A stretch of 64,000 bases of DNA from Leptolyngbya sp. NIES-3755 (GCA_001548435.1 AP017310.1:34207-98206), one strand, 5' to 3'. Shown: positions 33,825-43,415, counted from the first letter of the stretch. A program made the numbers and translations. The notes: generated from the sequence alone by a model not told the origin.

Positions 33825-34257
33825 TTTAGAGATTAAACAGCGTTACTTCCCTGTAAGCATGGTGAAAGCTTATGCCTCAAGGATCTATGGAAAAATTTCT
33901 AAAAATGCGTGGCACAACTGGCGATCGTGGGCAAACGTTCCAAAAGGCGCAATGCTCATTACCTTCGACCAGTTCTGCTTTATTGCGGCAATTGCCACTC
34001 TTCGTACCGAACATCCTAAACGCGAACTGAGCCGGAGCGAAGTCGAGCAACTGGCTAACTCGCTCGATTTGCAAACCTCAATCGTGGCGGTGATCGAATT
34101 TATAGATAACACAGGCGCGATCGCGGGTTCCGATGCAATTACAGCGCTTCAAATTAGGGGAAAAATAGTATCACTACGATCGCTTTACCGGAAGATTCCG
34201 GCGTTTAGCCTGCACAAGTTTTATTCGATCGAGTATTTGGAAAAACTTCTCGCTTAA
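33817..34257 (+). CDS. Plasmid protein of unknown function, possible HTH
   Basis: 146 residues, start overlapping the preceding gene by 8 bp. The N-terminal FPVSMVKAYASRIYGKISKN and KNAWHNWRSWANVPKGAMLI look like a DNA-binding helical domain of the kind that begins with a target-motif helix, and the C-terminus repeats a similar pattern. No catalytic residues are seen. It forms a two-gene unit with the upstream small regulator candidate. Confidence 0.55.
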   Translation: MNDLEIKQRYFPVSMVKAYASRIYGKISKNAWHNWRSWANVPKGAMLITFDQFCFIAAIATLRTEHPKRELSRSEVEQLANSLDLQTSIVAVIEFIDNTGAIAGSDAITALQIRGKIVSLRSLYRKIPAFSLHKFYSIEYLEKLLA

Positions 34258-34268
34258 CTCATATCAAG

Positions 34269-35201
34269 ATGGTTTCTTCTCCGCCTGCAAACTACGATGC
34301 CCCCTGGAAAGAGGCACTTGAGCGCTACTTTGAGCAATTTCTAATCTTTTTCTTTCCTCAGATTCACGCTGAAATCGATTGGCAACGTGGTTGTGAATCA
34401 ATGGATTCAGAATTTCAGCAAGTGGTTCGAGATGCTGAAGTCGGCAAACGGTTTGTTGATAAATTAGTTAAAGTGTGGCAGCGCAACGGGCAGGAAGTCT
34501 TTGTTCTGATACACGTTGAGATTCAGAGTCAATATGATGCCGAATTCGCTAAACGAATGTACACATACAGCTATAGAATTTTCGATCGGTACAATCGCGA
34601 TGTCGTGAGTTTGGCAATCTTAGGAGACACTGAGCAGACCTGGCGACCGAACTCTTACCACATTGATCGTTGGGGTTGTCGTGTTGGTATCGAGTTTCCA
34701 AGCGTCAAACTCCTTGACTTTGCCACTCGCATAGATGAATTAGCCGAAGATCACAATCCATTTGCTCGATTAGTTTGGGCACACCTGCAAACGCAAGCAA
34801 CAACCGGGAACGCTGAAGAACGACTGGCGTGGAAGCTGCGTCTGATTTTGGAAATGCAGTCTGTCGGCTATAGTGAAGACACGATTCTGGAATTGTTTCG
34901 ATTCATCGATCTGATGATGACACTACCTCCAGAGCTTGATCTTGCGTTTGATGCAGAAATTCGTCGATTTGGAGCGGAAAATGCCATGCCTTATCTCACC
35001 ACGATCGAGCGATTCGCTCAGCTTCGTACAGCACGAGAAGCCGTTTTAGAGGTGTTGACTGTGCGTTTTGGAACACTGCCCGCTGAATTCGCTCAGCAAT
35101 TAGAGCAAGTGAACGACGCTGAACAACTCAAGCAACTTCTACGACAATCGATTACTGTCGCCTCGATCGCTGAGTTTCAAACTGCACTTCTAAGCACCTA
35201 A
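34269..35201 (+). CDS. Rpn-family PD-(D/E)XK nuclease-like protein
   Basis: 310 residues. Residues DKLVKVWQRNGQEVFVLIHV followed by EIQSQYDAEFAKRMYTYSYR give the Asp ... Glu-x-Gln pattern of Rpn/YhgA-type putative transposases, which are PD-(D/E)XK nucleases, very common in cyanobacteria. The helical C-terminal half, including FGAENAMPYLTTIERFAQLR, matches the family's usual tail. It starts 11 bp after the preceding gene. These proteins promote recombination in vitro in enteric bacteria; some act in defence. The 127 bp to the relaxase gene hold nothing recognisable. Confidence 0.75.
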   Translation: MVSSPPANYDAPWKEALERYFEQFLIFFFPQIHAEIDWQRGCESMDSEFQQVVRDAEVGKRFVDKLVKVWQRNGQEVFVLIHVEIQSQYDAEFAKRMYTYSYRIFDRYNRDVVSLAILGDTEQTWRPNSYHIDRWGCRVGIEFPSVKLLDFATRIDELAEDHNPFARLVWAHLQTQATTGNAEERLAWKLRLILEMQSVGYSEDTILELFRFIDLMMTLPPELDLAFDAEIRRFGAENAMPYLTTIERFAQLRTAREAVLEVLTVRFGTLPAEFAQQLEQVNDAEQLKQLLRQSITVASIAEFQTALLST

Positions 35202-35328
35202 ATTGACCAATTCTGCTCTGTCAATCGAAAGGGCAAAAATAGGTGTTCATCAATGACAAACAAAACAGCTAGAACGTCGATGGAACATGAGAAACTTCTG
35301 AAGATCCCCAATTCCTCGATCGCTAGAG

Positions 35329-38052
35329 TTACAATTCGAGTTGATGCCGAACCAAATGACTAGCAGCCTCTCGATCAGTCTTTAGAGCGTCGGTCTGTTG
35401 CTTTGTCAAAGGTATGCCTGCTTGAAATTGCTCCTTGATATGCCGAATACTCAACAGATAATCTGAGGATTTTTTCAGCTTCTGAGCATTTGAGTACCAG
35501 CCATTCAGTTCCTCAAGTTTTGAGTTATGAGTTGAGAAATCTTTTTCAACCGTTGCCTTGATTCCTTCAGGCAAGGACTCTTCTCGTTTGAAGGTTTCAA
35601 TAATTTCAGCGATGCGACTAACATAAGGTCTTTGCAATGCTCTCGCTGCAAGCTCCCAATTTTCCAGAGTTTTTATTGCTCGCGATCTCCAATATATATG
35701 ACGTGCATCTTTAATGACTTCATCAAGGTAATCCTGCGCTTGAGCTTCCCCACTTTGTGAACCCTGCTTAAGTTGAAGTTGTGAACTGTGTGACAATGCC
35801 TTTAAATCATCTTCAGGCTGTGGAGAAGCACGTAAGATTTCGAGAGCAACACGCTGGTCAATCGCACGAGGATCTTGCAAATGTAGTTTATCTTGAACTT
35901 CTTGCACCAAAGTTGTGTAAATTGTTTCCAACCGCGTCTCTTCACGCTCGATCGAAGCCTGATAGCTATTCAATGTTGATCGAGACTGCTTTAACTCGGC
36001 TTGGAGTGTAGAAATTTTCGTCTTAATTCGTTCGGCTCTACCTTTTTTACCTTTCAATTCTTCCTTGTTCTGGAACAACTGTTCAAGCATACTAGCTTGA
36101 TTAGCAGCTTCAAGTTCTTGGTCAAGAAGTTCCTTTGCTCGTTGAGCGATCGCTAATTCTCTTTGTCTATGTTCAATAGCCTCCTGTGCCTGTTGTAGCT
36201 GATCGGGCTGTGCAATCCACTGGCGCTGCCCCCAATCACATTCCAGTGTGATTGCATCGTCTTCGGTTGTTGAAGAAGACACTAATTTTTCTTGCTGCAT
36301 CAAGCCATGTGCTTGAGTAACTGTGTCATTGAGGTAATCAGCCCAGGCTTGTATTCCCTGTTGGTACGCAACTCGACGAGCTGAATGTCCAGCTCCGACA
36401 ACAGCCATTGCCTCATTCCAGTTTCCGCTCTCACCGTATACTTGTTGCATGATCGCCGGGTCATCTGACATAGCATCCTGATCAGGAAGGGAACCGTAGT
36501 AATTTTGCTGTCGCTGCTTGGATACTTGCGGCAGTCCATACCCGCGCTGTTGTGTGAGCAATAGCTGTTGATTAAATCGAGCCATTTCTACTAAGTTTTG
36601 AAGATACTGCGTCGCTTGAGCAATACCCTGATTCTGAACTAATAAATCCGCTTGCTCTCCACAAGTAATCAGTTTGAACACTTCATCTTCTAGCAACCCA
36701 TCATCAAATGCTGCCTGTGCGATCGCTAACTCTCTCTGTTCGGAAGAACTTGCACCATTCCCATAGAAAGCGTATTGATTGTAGCGATCGCTCCACTGCT
36801 GAACTTGCCCATACCATTGAGCAAGTTCAGTCTCTAACACCTCTGCTGCGGCTATTTCAAGCGAAAGTTGCTCAAAGTACTCTGCAAACTGTCGATCGAC
36901 TCCTTCAATTCCTCGTCGAACTTTATCTGTTTCTCTTGGTTCTCTACAATCTTGTTCAAAGCGTTCGCTAAATTCCCCAATCGTTCCTGCAATTTCTCCG
37001 ATGGCTTCTTGTTCAATGTATTCTTCAATTGCGTCAAGAAGCTTTTGAAACTCCGTTGATTCTCCTCCAAGGTCGTCAGTCGCTCTGGCAAAGGTTGAAG
37101 AGACGAAATCAATTCCCCAAATTGCTGCTTCAGTGACTTCTGTTCCTGAGTCAATTCCGCGATCGCTTGAGTCAGAATGGTCATTTGCTGCATAATTTGC
37201 TGTTGATCGCGCTGAAGTTCGAGATTGTCCACAAATTGCTGCGCTGATCCTTGCATCATCTCTTTCGGGTTCATAATCAATCCCTTTGTATTTCTGTAGA
37301 CCTTGGAAAGTGTAAGCTCGCCCAAGCTGCGTCCCGCTATAGCGCTGTCCGCCTAAACTGTAAGAGATACCCCACTGCTGCTTTTCCGTTAGACTTACCC
37401 TTACTTCCACTCCCCGTTCTTGTAACTGCTCAATCAGTCCAGGCATTGTTAACTCACCCTGGCTCAACTGACCGACCATCATTTGCAGCACTAATCGAAT
37501 TGGCGGATCTGGAGGATTCGCTCGAATTCCTTGTGCATATTGCTGATACTGTTTCTCAAACTTACGAACCTCGCCAGTTGTGGGAGCGCGGTCTAACTGT
37601 TCATAGCTGGAGGCAACAGGTTGCAATTCGTAGGTACGTTCCAACTTGCGGATCAAATCTTCTGAGCGTCGGTAATCGTTGCTATCTGAGACTGCTTTAC
37701 CGTCGGGAATGGCAACTCGCGATGCCACAATGTGAACATGATCGTGTTCTTCATCAGTGTGACGGACAATAATATACTGCGAGTTGTCAAATCCCATTCC
37801 TCGCATATAACTTGCGACGATCGCCCGCCATTGCTCATCTGTGCGTCGCTCCTCAGCAGAAACAGCTAACATTGCATGATAAACTGCCACTTCTAATCGT
37901 GGATTCAATCGACAAATTGCTTCAAACTCAGCAGCAAGCTCTTCGACGGTTTCCCCAAGCATATTACCGCCCAAGAATTGTGCGCCCTGTTTTTCGAGAA
38001 CGTATTTTAGGCAACCTCGGAAGCTACGACCTTTCTCTTGCTTTCCAATCAT
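35329..38052 (-). CDS. Plasmid relaxase (mobilization protein)
   Basis: 907 residues from MIGKQEKGRSFRGCLKYVLE (start 38052), the usual start of this cyanobacterial family; in-frame ATGs at 38082 and 38103 lie inside the upstream gene. It nicks the plasmid at oriT and covalently holds the 5' end. Motif III, VRHTDEEHDHVHIVASRV, supplies the metal-binding His triad; the catalytic Tyr is probably in the first 30 residues (CLKYVLE). Residues beyond about 330 are long acidic and coiled-coil segments. An out-of-frame 140-codon reading frame on the same strand lies inside it at 36852-37274. Confidence 0.88.
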   Translation of the reverse strand: MIGKQEKGRSFRGCLKYVLEKQGAQFLGGNMLGETVEELAAEFEAICRLNPRLEVAVYHAMLAVSAEERRTDEQWRAIVASYMRGMGFDNSQYIIVRHTDEEHDHVHIVASRVAIPDGKAVSDSNDYRRSEDLIRKLERTYELQPVASSYEQLDRAPTTGEVRKFEKQYQQYAQGIRANPPDPPIRLVLQMMVGQLSQGELTMPGLIEQLQERGVEVRVSLTEKQQWGISYSLGGQRYSGTQLGRAYTFQGLQKYKGIDYEPERDDARISAAICGQSRTSARSTANYAANDHSDSSDRGIDSGTEVTEAAIWGIDFVSSTFARATDDLGGESTEFQKLLDAIEEYIEQEAIGEIAGTIGEFSERFEQDCREPRETDKVRRGIEGVDRQFAEYFEQLSLEIAAAEVLETELAQWYGQVQQWSDRYNQYAFYGNGASSSEQRELAIAQAAFDDGLLEDEVFKLITCGEQADLLVQNQGIAQATQYLQNLVEMARFNQQLLLTQQRGYGLPQVSKQRQQNYYGSLPDQDAMSDDPAIMQQVYGESGNWNEAMAVVGAGHSARRVAYQQGIQAWADYLNDTVTQAHGLMQQEKLVSSSTTEDDAITLECDWGQRQWIAQPDQLQQAQEAIEHRQRELAIAQRAKELLDQELEAANQASMLEQLFQNKEELKGKKGRAERIKTKISTLQAELKQSRSTLNSYQASIEREETRLETIYTTLVQEVQDKLHLQDPRAIDQRVALEILRASPQPEDDLKALSHSSQLQLKQGSQSGEAQAQDYLDEVIKDARHIYWRSRAIKTLENWELAARALQRPYVSRIAEIIETFKREESLPEGIKATVEKDFSTHNSKLEELNGWYSNAQKLKKSSDYLLSIRHIKEQFQAGIPLTKQQTDALKTDREAASHLVRHQLEL
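36852..37274 (-). CDS. Nested coiled-coil protein encoded inside the relaxase gene (MobB-like position)
   Basis: A 140-codon frame, shifted by one base relative to the relaxase, starting MNPKEMMQGSAQQFVDNLEL at 37274 after AAGGGAT. The product is protein-like: an almost continuous amphipathic helix with heptad spacing (IMQQMTILTQAIAELTQEQK, then LPERLTTLEENQRSFKSFL) and a basic stretch (LNKKPSEKLQERL). In ColE1- and RSF1010-type plasmids, small mobilization proteins are encoded inside the relaxase gene in another frame (established). The same may hold here. The low-complexity acidic relaxase segment opposite could also produce such a frame by chance. Confidence 0.5.
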   Translation of the reverse strand: MNPKEMMQGSAQQFVDNLELQRDQQQIMQQMTILTQAIAELTQEQKSLKQQFGELISSLQPLPERLTTLEENQRSFKSFLTQLKNTLNKKPSEKLQERLGNLANALNKIVENQEKQIKFDEELKESIDSLQSTLSNFRLK

Positions 38053-38065
38053 TTTTCGCTCAAAA

Positions 38066-38467
38066 TTATAGAGTGAATTCATCACTGCCAGATTCCTGTT
38101 CAACTGCTTCCAAATCAGCCGTGATCGCGCTCATCCCGATTCGTTTGAGTTCTCCCTTGATATCTTGAAGTGCAGTTAGCCACTCTTGTATGTTTTTGGT
38201 TTCTAAAATTTGACCCTGTTGAATTGCAGTAGAAAATGCTTGATTAATTTGCATCAGGATTACGCTCATCTTCTGAATCTCTTGATAAGTTTCCAGATTG
38301 ATAGCGGGGACTGATTGGGGTCGCGATCGCTTGATTAAGAGTTGGCGTAGATATGTACTGAGAGGAACAGGTCTAGCCTGTTCTTCTAAAGCTTTTCTTT
38401 GAGCAGGAGTAAACCGAACGCCAACTAATTCTGTGTGCGGGTCAGTATTTTTCTTGCGCTTCCCCAT
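38066..38467 (-). CDS. MobC-like relaxosome accessory protein
   Basis: 133 residues. The N-terminal half has the ribbon-helix-helix pattern of MobC proteins: ELVGVRFTPAQRKALEEQAR and LSTYLRQLLIKRS. The second half is helical with SVILMQINQAFSTAIQQGQI, like the MobC C-terminus. It ends 13 bp before the relaxase start. It should bind near oriT and help the relaxase open the DNA. Confidence 0.75.
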   Translation of the reverse strand: MGKRKKNTDPHTELVGVRFTPAQRKALEEQARPVPLSTYLRQLLIKRSRPQSVPAINLETYQEIQKMSVILMQINQAFSTAIQQGQILETKNIQEWLTALQDIKGELKRIGMSAITADLEAVEQESGSDEFTL

Positions 38468-38589
38468 AGGATTTATACTCAGGTTTTGTTTTACAAAAAC
38501 ATGGCTTGCTCAGGATTATAATTTAGAACAACTATACTGATATAAGGTGAGGTTAATTTGGTACGAAATGTTATAAAAGCGAAGTAATT
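38468..38589. other. Candidate origin of transfer (oriT)
   Basis: The 122 bp upstream of mobC contain a small inverted repeat (TTTTGT / ACAAAA, 38484-38498) and a repeated CTCAGG (38478 and 38509). Position next to mobC-relaxase is the usual one for oriT, but I cannot identify the nic site, so this rests on location and weak repeats. Confidence 0.3.
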
Positions 38590-41442
38590 TCAACCCTCTG
38601 GCAAGGAGCGAATTTCGCCGTACTGCTTACAGTGCTGAATAAGCCGACGAGTTTCCCCAGTTGCTTCTAGCTGCTCTAAATTACCTATAAGAATAAATAG
38701 TTCTTCTGCCCGACTTACCGCAGTATTGAGTAGATTCGGGCGACGATTAATATAGCTGAGAAAACTGCGATCGCATTGATAGGGCGACAGAATAATCACT
38801 GGTTTTTCCCCACCTTGAAAGCTGTGAATAGTGCCGATATCGTAGTAAGAAAAGTTTCTCCAACGATTGAGTAAGTGGAACCGGAGCGCAGAAGCCTGGT
38901 GAAAAAATGGTGACAGCACTCCAATTTGATTTATCTTGTAACTTCGATTAAGTAACTGATTAATAATTTTTTCGACAGCTTGAATCTCTTGTAAGTTGAC
39001 CCGATCTTGGACTTCTCCCTCAACTGAATATGCAATTAAGTTAGAACCTAATGCAGATCTTCGATCGGTAGTTAATATATTCAAGCCACCTGGATAATTT
39101 GGACTGCAAAAAGTAATAATCGCAGGGACAGAACGGTAGTGATTTCTGAGTACGATCGCGTTGCCCAAATCACCACATTCACCAGAAGCACCAGCGGCAA
39201 GATGGAATGCTGTAGCGGTGTCTTTTGCAGTCGGGGCGTACCGCTCATAGTCTTGAAAGGTTAGTCCGCGATTCAGAAACGATCGCTTGCAGTACTCTTG
39301 AATGGTATCAGGACAAAGATTGAGAATCGGCTCAATCTGTTTTGGATCGCCGAGCGCTGCAACTTGTTGACTACGAGCCAAAACGGGTAGTACTTGATGC
39401 GGAGGTGTTGCACCCATTTCTTCCAGAATTGTGAAACGGATCAAATTCGGCTCCAGAGCCGGAATAATGACTGACAAAGATTGTAAAGTTGAACTCAAAA
39501 CTGGAAAAACAAGACTTAAACGGGTGAAGAAGCGTTCAGCATTTAGCTTAATCTCTCCTATACTTTCTTCGTTTCTCTGCAAAGTACCTTCATAAATTCG
39601 TAGCGTTTCGAGCATTTCTTCGCGGCGCAATAACGCTTCCTGCTCAAGAAAATCCCAAGACTTTTGAAACAGTTGCACTTGCAGTTCGTGATTTTCTTGG
39701 TGAAAGCGATCGTAGAAATCAACTGTTGCACATTGATTTAATCGCACTTGTACAACTTGACGACCTTCCTGCAATACTGCCAAAGCTTCATGCTTCTCTT
39801 GAATCTGTTGCTCAATCTTAGCCTTCTTATCTTGCTCTTCCTGCCACTGCTGGGAAAAATTCAGAAGTTCCTCAACTTCTAGACGTGCTGCTTCAAGTTG
39901 TTCGCGCTCAGTTGGAAAGACAAACTCAAACCCAGGAAAGCTTTGAGTGTGCAGCCAATTAGCATGAATACGACGCGCCAGTCGCTGAAAGACACTTTTA
40001 TCGCTGACTGCACCAATCCAATCGATAGCTCGCTTTCGCCAAGAATCGTCTTGATAAGGTAGTTCTTGTGATGCTTGATCTAAATCTTTTTGAATTTCTT
40101 CATAAGCCGTGCGGGGAAAGTCTGCATAGTCTTTCAAGGAAGAGTACAAATTTAGCGACAGTTCCAGATCTGCGATCGACCGCTCCAGATTTGCGATTTC
40201 ACTGTCGAATTGTGAAGCCGAATGTTCGTCCTTCTGTCTCTGCGCTTCAAACTCCTGATTCTGATCAACGATTTGATGTAATTTTGCTTCCAGCGCTAAA
40301 ATTGAATTTCTAGCTTGAGTGTGAATCTCGGAATTATAAGGAGTAGATTGCAAATAGTCGATCGCGCCTCTTAATTTGGGCAATCCTTCGTCTTTGATCA
40401 CTGTCCTGTTACCACCAGGCAAGTAGAAAAGCTTTGAAGAAATTGTAGAGTTGAGGCGAACTTTGAATTTATCGATCGCGCCATTGTTTGTAGCCGAGAA
40501 AACGCACAAGTTGTTTACATCTGTTCCCAGATGAATAATGGAATGGGCACGTTGCCACACCTGCTGAGCTATCCAATGAGGAGCCAGTTCAGTCTTACCG
40601 CAGCCAGGTCCACCCCAAACTGCAATCAAAGTGTCCTCTTGCTGAGACTTAAGTGCAGCTTGCTGAAAAGAATCGAGGATATGCCCTGGAGCCGCCGCCC
40701 AGAAAATTGAATCTTGTTGTGGCGAGGATGGAGTACCGAATAGAAACTTCATAAAAGGATAGCTAGGGTTACACCACTGAGGTACCTCACTGCCACCAAG
40801 AAGTTGTTGTTGCAGCGCATCAATTTCTTCACGAAGCGAAGCGTTGTAAGGCTGCAAATTCCAACGTACGAGATATGGAGCGCGACTGGTGAAGCAGCCA
40901 CCTTCCGGTAAATCGACTTGTCTTAAAAAATCTTGTACCGTCGAGAAAGGGCGCTTAAAGAGATCCTGGAGGAATCTATGTATGCCTTCACTAACAACTA
41001 GCGTATCGATATCAGGCTCTTGCAAGCCGAAAAACTCAACTAGATTTGGTGCTACAGGTAGAATCTCAAATTTACTGTCGGTTAGATCCCAACCAGAGGA
41101 GTGATAATTGCCTCGAAAAATAGCGGAGATTTCTACCACAAAAGGAGGGTGAAACAAATTTCTCTGTTCGCTACTTCTACCCTTAACTTTTCTAACTGTT
41201 GGGAGTGCCAAAGCCACGCCATCATCGAAGCTGACTGGTGAGCGAGAATCACAGCGATGTTTTAGCAAATCAAACAGCGAGCGCTGAATCATCAACTTAT
41301 TCTGAACAATTTGCACTCCTTGATCAAAGACGCGCTGGTAAGCGCCGCGTCCATGCTCGATGGAAGCACAAGCTAAGTCATCTAATCGAAGATAGTCTTT
41401 GTATGCTTGAAGTATGATATGCAGCTTCTCGATGGGCAGCAT
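38590..41442 (-). CDS. UPF1-like superfamily 1 helicase with long coiled-coil insert
   Basis: 950 residues. Walker A is IAVWGGPGCGKTELAPHW near residue 280; the C-terminal motor has QVAALGDPKQIEPILNLCPD, GTIHSFQGGEKPVIILSPYQ and LLNTAVSRAEELFILIGN, motifs of UPF1/Dna2-type helicases. Between the P-loop and these lies about 350 residues of coiled coil rich in Glu and Gln, unlike ordinary UPF1 proteins. It is upstream of the mob genes on the same strand. It could serve in plasmid transfer or repair, or be an antiviral helicase; no partner nuclease is adjacent. Confidence 0.8.
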   Translation of the reverse strand: MLPIEKLHIILQAYKDYLRLDDLACASIEHGRGAYQRVFDQGVQIVQNKLMIQRSLFDLLKHRCDSRSPVSFDDGVALALPTVRKVKGRSSEQRNLFHPPFVVEISAIFRGNYHSSGWDLTDSKFEILPVAPNLVEFFGLQEPDIDTLVVSEGIHRFLQDLFKRPFSTVQDFLRQVDLPEGGCFTSRAPYLVRWNLQPYNASLREEIDALQQQLLGGSEVPQWCNPSYPFMKFLFGTPSSPQQDSIFWAAAPGHILDSFQQAALKSQQEDTLIAVWGGPGCGKTELAPHWIAQQVWQRAHSIIHLGTDVNNLCVFSATNNGAIDKFKVRLNSTISSKLFYLPGGNRTVIKDEGLPKLRGAIDYLQSTPYNSEIHTQARNSILALEAKLHQIVDQNQEFEAQRQKDEHSASQFDSEIANLERSIADLELSLNLYSSLKDYADFPRTAYEEIQKDLDQASQELPYQDDSWRKRAIDWIGAVSDKSVFQRLARRIHANWLHTQSFPGFEFVFPTEREQLEAARLEVEELLNFSQQWQEEQDKKAKIEQQIQEKHEALAVLQEGRQVVQVRLNQCATVDFYDRFHQENHELQVQLFQKSWDFLEQEALLRREEMLETLRIYEGTLQRNEESIGEIKLNAERFFTRLSLVFPVLSSTLQSLSVIIPALEPNLIRFTILEEMGATPPHQVLPVLARSQQVAALGDPKQIEPILNLCPDTIQEYCKRSFLNRGLTFQDYERYAPTAKDTATAFHLAAGASGECGDLGNAIVLRNHYRSVPAIITFCSPNYPGGLNILTTDRRSALGSNLIAYSVEGEVQDRVNLQEIQAVEKIINQLLNRSYKINQIGVLSPFFHQASALRFHLLNRWRNFSYYDIGTIHSFQGGEKPVIILSPYQCDRSFLSYINRRPNLLNTAVSRAEELFILIGNLEQLEATGETRRLIQHCKQYGEIRSLPEG

Positions 41443-41542
41443 AAATATTAGAAGGATAGGGCGAAGGCGATTTTTTCATCCTAGTTCGCCTGTTCCCAAT
41501 CGCCCACACTTTATCTCAGGCTGTAACATTTCGTAGAGAAAA

Positions 41543-42472
41543 CTACTGTTCCAATTTAGTAGCCAAAGCCTCTAGCTCTACAAGTAGTTCCTCCACTCTT
41601 TGCTGTAACTCAGGGTATTCCCATACCTTTGCCTTCTTAAACTTTCGGCAAGTAGCATCAAGCCGCCGCCCTAGCGTCGATTGTTCTGACTTGGGTTGCA
41701 CTGTCTTGACGTGTTCCTTAATTTGTTGAAGTGACCAGTCTTCAGAAATAGCCTGCTTTAGTACTGCTTTGCGAGAATCCTCTAATTTGATTTGCGCGAT
41801 CGCTCTCGCTTTTGTGTAGGCAACCTCTCCTGTTTCCACTGCTTCTAAAACGTCTTTTGGTAGATTCAGCAGGGGAAGGCGATTTTTTACAAACGATTCC
41901 CAGGTCATCCGCCCTAGCTGACAGAATAATGTTTCAACTTTTTCTAGTTGAGGGTTGGGCATAACGTTATGCCCAGAATCAGACTTACGTTCTGCCTCGT
42001 GTTTGAGTCGGTAAAGCAATGAGGGAATTTCTTGAGCCTTCAAATTGAGCTGCAAGGCGAGAAGGTGTAAAACGCCTTCGGTTTCTTCAACAGGGTTAAG
42101 ATCCTCACGTTGCAGATTTTCGATCAGAGCTAACTGAAAAGCTTCTGTATCACTAAGTTCTCGTTCGATGATCGGAACGGTTTCTAAACCCACCTCCGCA
42201 GCGGCGCGGTATCGCCGTTCTCCTGCAACTAGCTCATAACTGCCGTTTGGCAGGGGTCGAACCAGAAGGGGTTGAAGAATTCCATGCTGCCGAACAGATT
42301 CGACTAGCTGCATTTGAGCCTGTGGATCGAAATAACGACGTGGTTGGGATTGGGGAAGTGTAATCTGATCGAGCGAAACAGAAGATTCCTTAGCTGGAGA
42401 TCCAAGCTTTCCAAAAACATCGTCGAGCGGATTTTTAATTTTTCCGCCATAGGCTTGTTCATGTTTAGACAT
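41543..42472 (-). CDS. parB: Plasmid partition protein ParB
   Basis: 309 residues. The ParB N-terminal CTPase/nuclease-like domain is clear: ITLPQSQPRRYFDPQAQMQL, then HGILQPLLVRPLPNGSYELV and AGERRYRAAAEVGLETVPII, followed by ALIENLQREDLNPVEETEGV. A basic HTH-containing middle and coiled-coil tail follow. It binds parS sites and the ParA ATPase to segregate the plasmid. The start codon shares one base with the parA stop. The 100 bp downstream hold only a weak GGCGAA / TTCGCC repeat. Confidence 0.93.
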   Translation of the reverse strand: MSKHEQAYGGKIKNPLDDVFGKLGSPAKESSVSLDQITLPQSQPRRYFDPQAQMQLVESVRQHGILQPLLVRPLPNGSYELVAGERRYRAAAEVGLETVPIIERELSDTEAFQLALIENLQREDLNPVEETEGVLHLLALQLNLKAQEIPSLLYRLKHEAERKSDSGHNVMPNPQLEKVETLFCQLGRMTWESFVKNRLPLLNLPKDVLEAVETGEVAYTKARAIAQIKLEDSRKAVLKQAISEDWSLQQIKEHVKTVQPKSEQSTLGRRLDATCRKFKKAKVWEYPELQQRVEELLVELEALATKLEQ

Positions 42473-43230
42473 TAGTTCAATTTCTCCATTGCCGATGCTA
42501 ACTGGTTCAGAATCGAAACAGAAGGATGTTTAGGGCTAAAGACTGCGAGAGGTTGGCGCTTCTCTGAGGCATCTGCAAAAAGAGTTGATCGCGGAATTGG
42601 ATCAAACACCGTTCCAATCCCTGATAACTGCTCCTGCATTGCTGCCAAGGATCGGGCATCTTGAGAATTACGCGAATCGTAGATTGTTGGAACAAATCCT
42701 GCAATTTGCAGTTTTCGATTAATTTTATTTCTGACACGCGCAACCGTCTCTAAGAGTTTATTCGTTCCAGCGAATGCTTTGAACTGAGTTTCGATCGGCA
42801 CAAGAATGTGAGTCGCCGCAACCAGCGAGATGAAACTGAGCAGACCTAAACTCGGCGGGCAATCAATCAGGATGAAATCGTAATCTTCCAGTACTGGCTC
42901 GATCGCAGATTTCAGCCGGTACTCACGCAAGTCAGCGCTGACAAGCTGCATTTCAGCAACAGACAGATTTAGATTGGTTGGCGCAAGATCCATTTGATGA
43001 ATATCCCCTTGAATTGGAAGCGGGTTCTCGTTCACGATCGCTTCGTAAATAGTCTGCTCTAACTCATCAGGTTCAAGACCCATAAAAATTGTCAACGACG
43101 CTTGTGGGTCCATATCGATCAGCAGGACCCGATTCTTCTTTTTCTGGGCGAGTTGAAAACCCAAATTCATTGTGAGGGTTGTTTTAGCAACGCCTCCAGC
43201 CTGATTGAAAACAGCAATTACTCTAGTCAT
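42472..43230 (-). CDS. parA: Plasmid partition ATPase ParA
   Basis: 252 residues. The deviant Walker A motif is slightly unusual: NQAGGVAKTTLTMNLG rather than KGGVGKTT, with both lysine positions altered to Gln and retained as Lys respectively. Walker A' RVLLIDMDPQASL and Walker B YDFILIDCPPSLGLLSF are normal. No N-terminal HTH extension is present, so this is the short (type Ib-like) ParA. It forms an operon with parB, the two sharing one base. The 185-bp upstream region should hold the promoter and perhaps parS, which I cannot locate. Confidence 0.93.
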   Translation of the reverse strand: MTRVIAVFNQAGGVAKTTLTMNLGFQLAQKKKNRVLLIDMDPQASLTIFMGLEPDELEQTIYEAIVNENPLPIQGDIHQMDLAPTNLNLSVAEMQLVSADLREYRLKSAIEPVLEDYDFILIDCPPSLGLLSFISLVAATHILVPIETQFKAFAGTNKLLETVARVRNKINRKLQIAGFVPTIYDSRNSQDARSLAAMQEQLSGIGTVFDPIPRSTLFADASEKRQPLAVFSPKHPSVSILNQLASAMEKLN

Positions 43231-43415
43231 CGAGTTTCCCTAGTTGCAGAATGGGATTACAGTCACTCGACTTGTGCAAGCCTAGTTGAAAGAAGTATGC
43301 AGCTAAAATTGTAAGAGAAGAGCCGCTAGTTTTTGCATTATTTTTGCCATCAATTTTAGATTTCTCCAACACAAGTCAAATTTTGAGAAGACGATACGCT
43401 AAACACTATTGTTAA

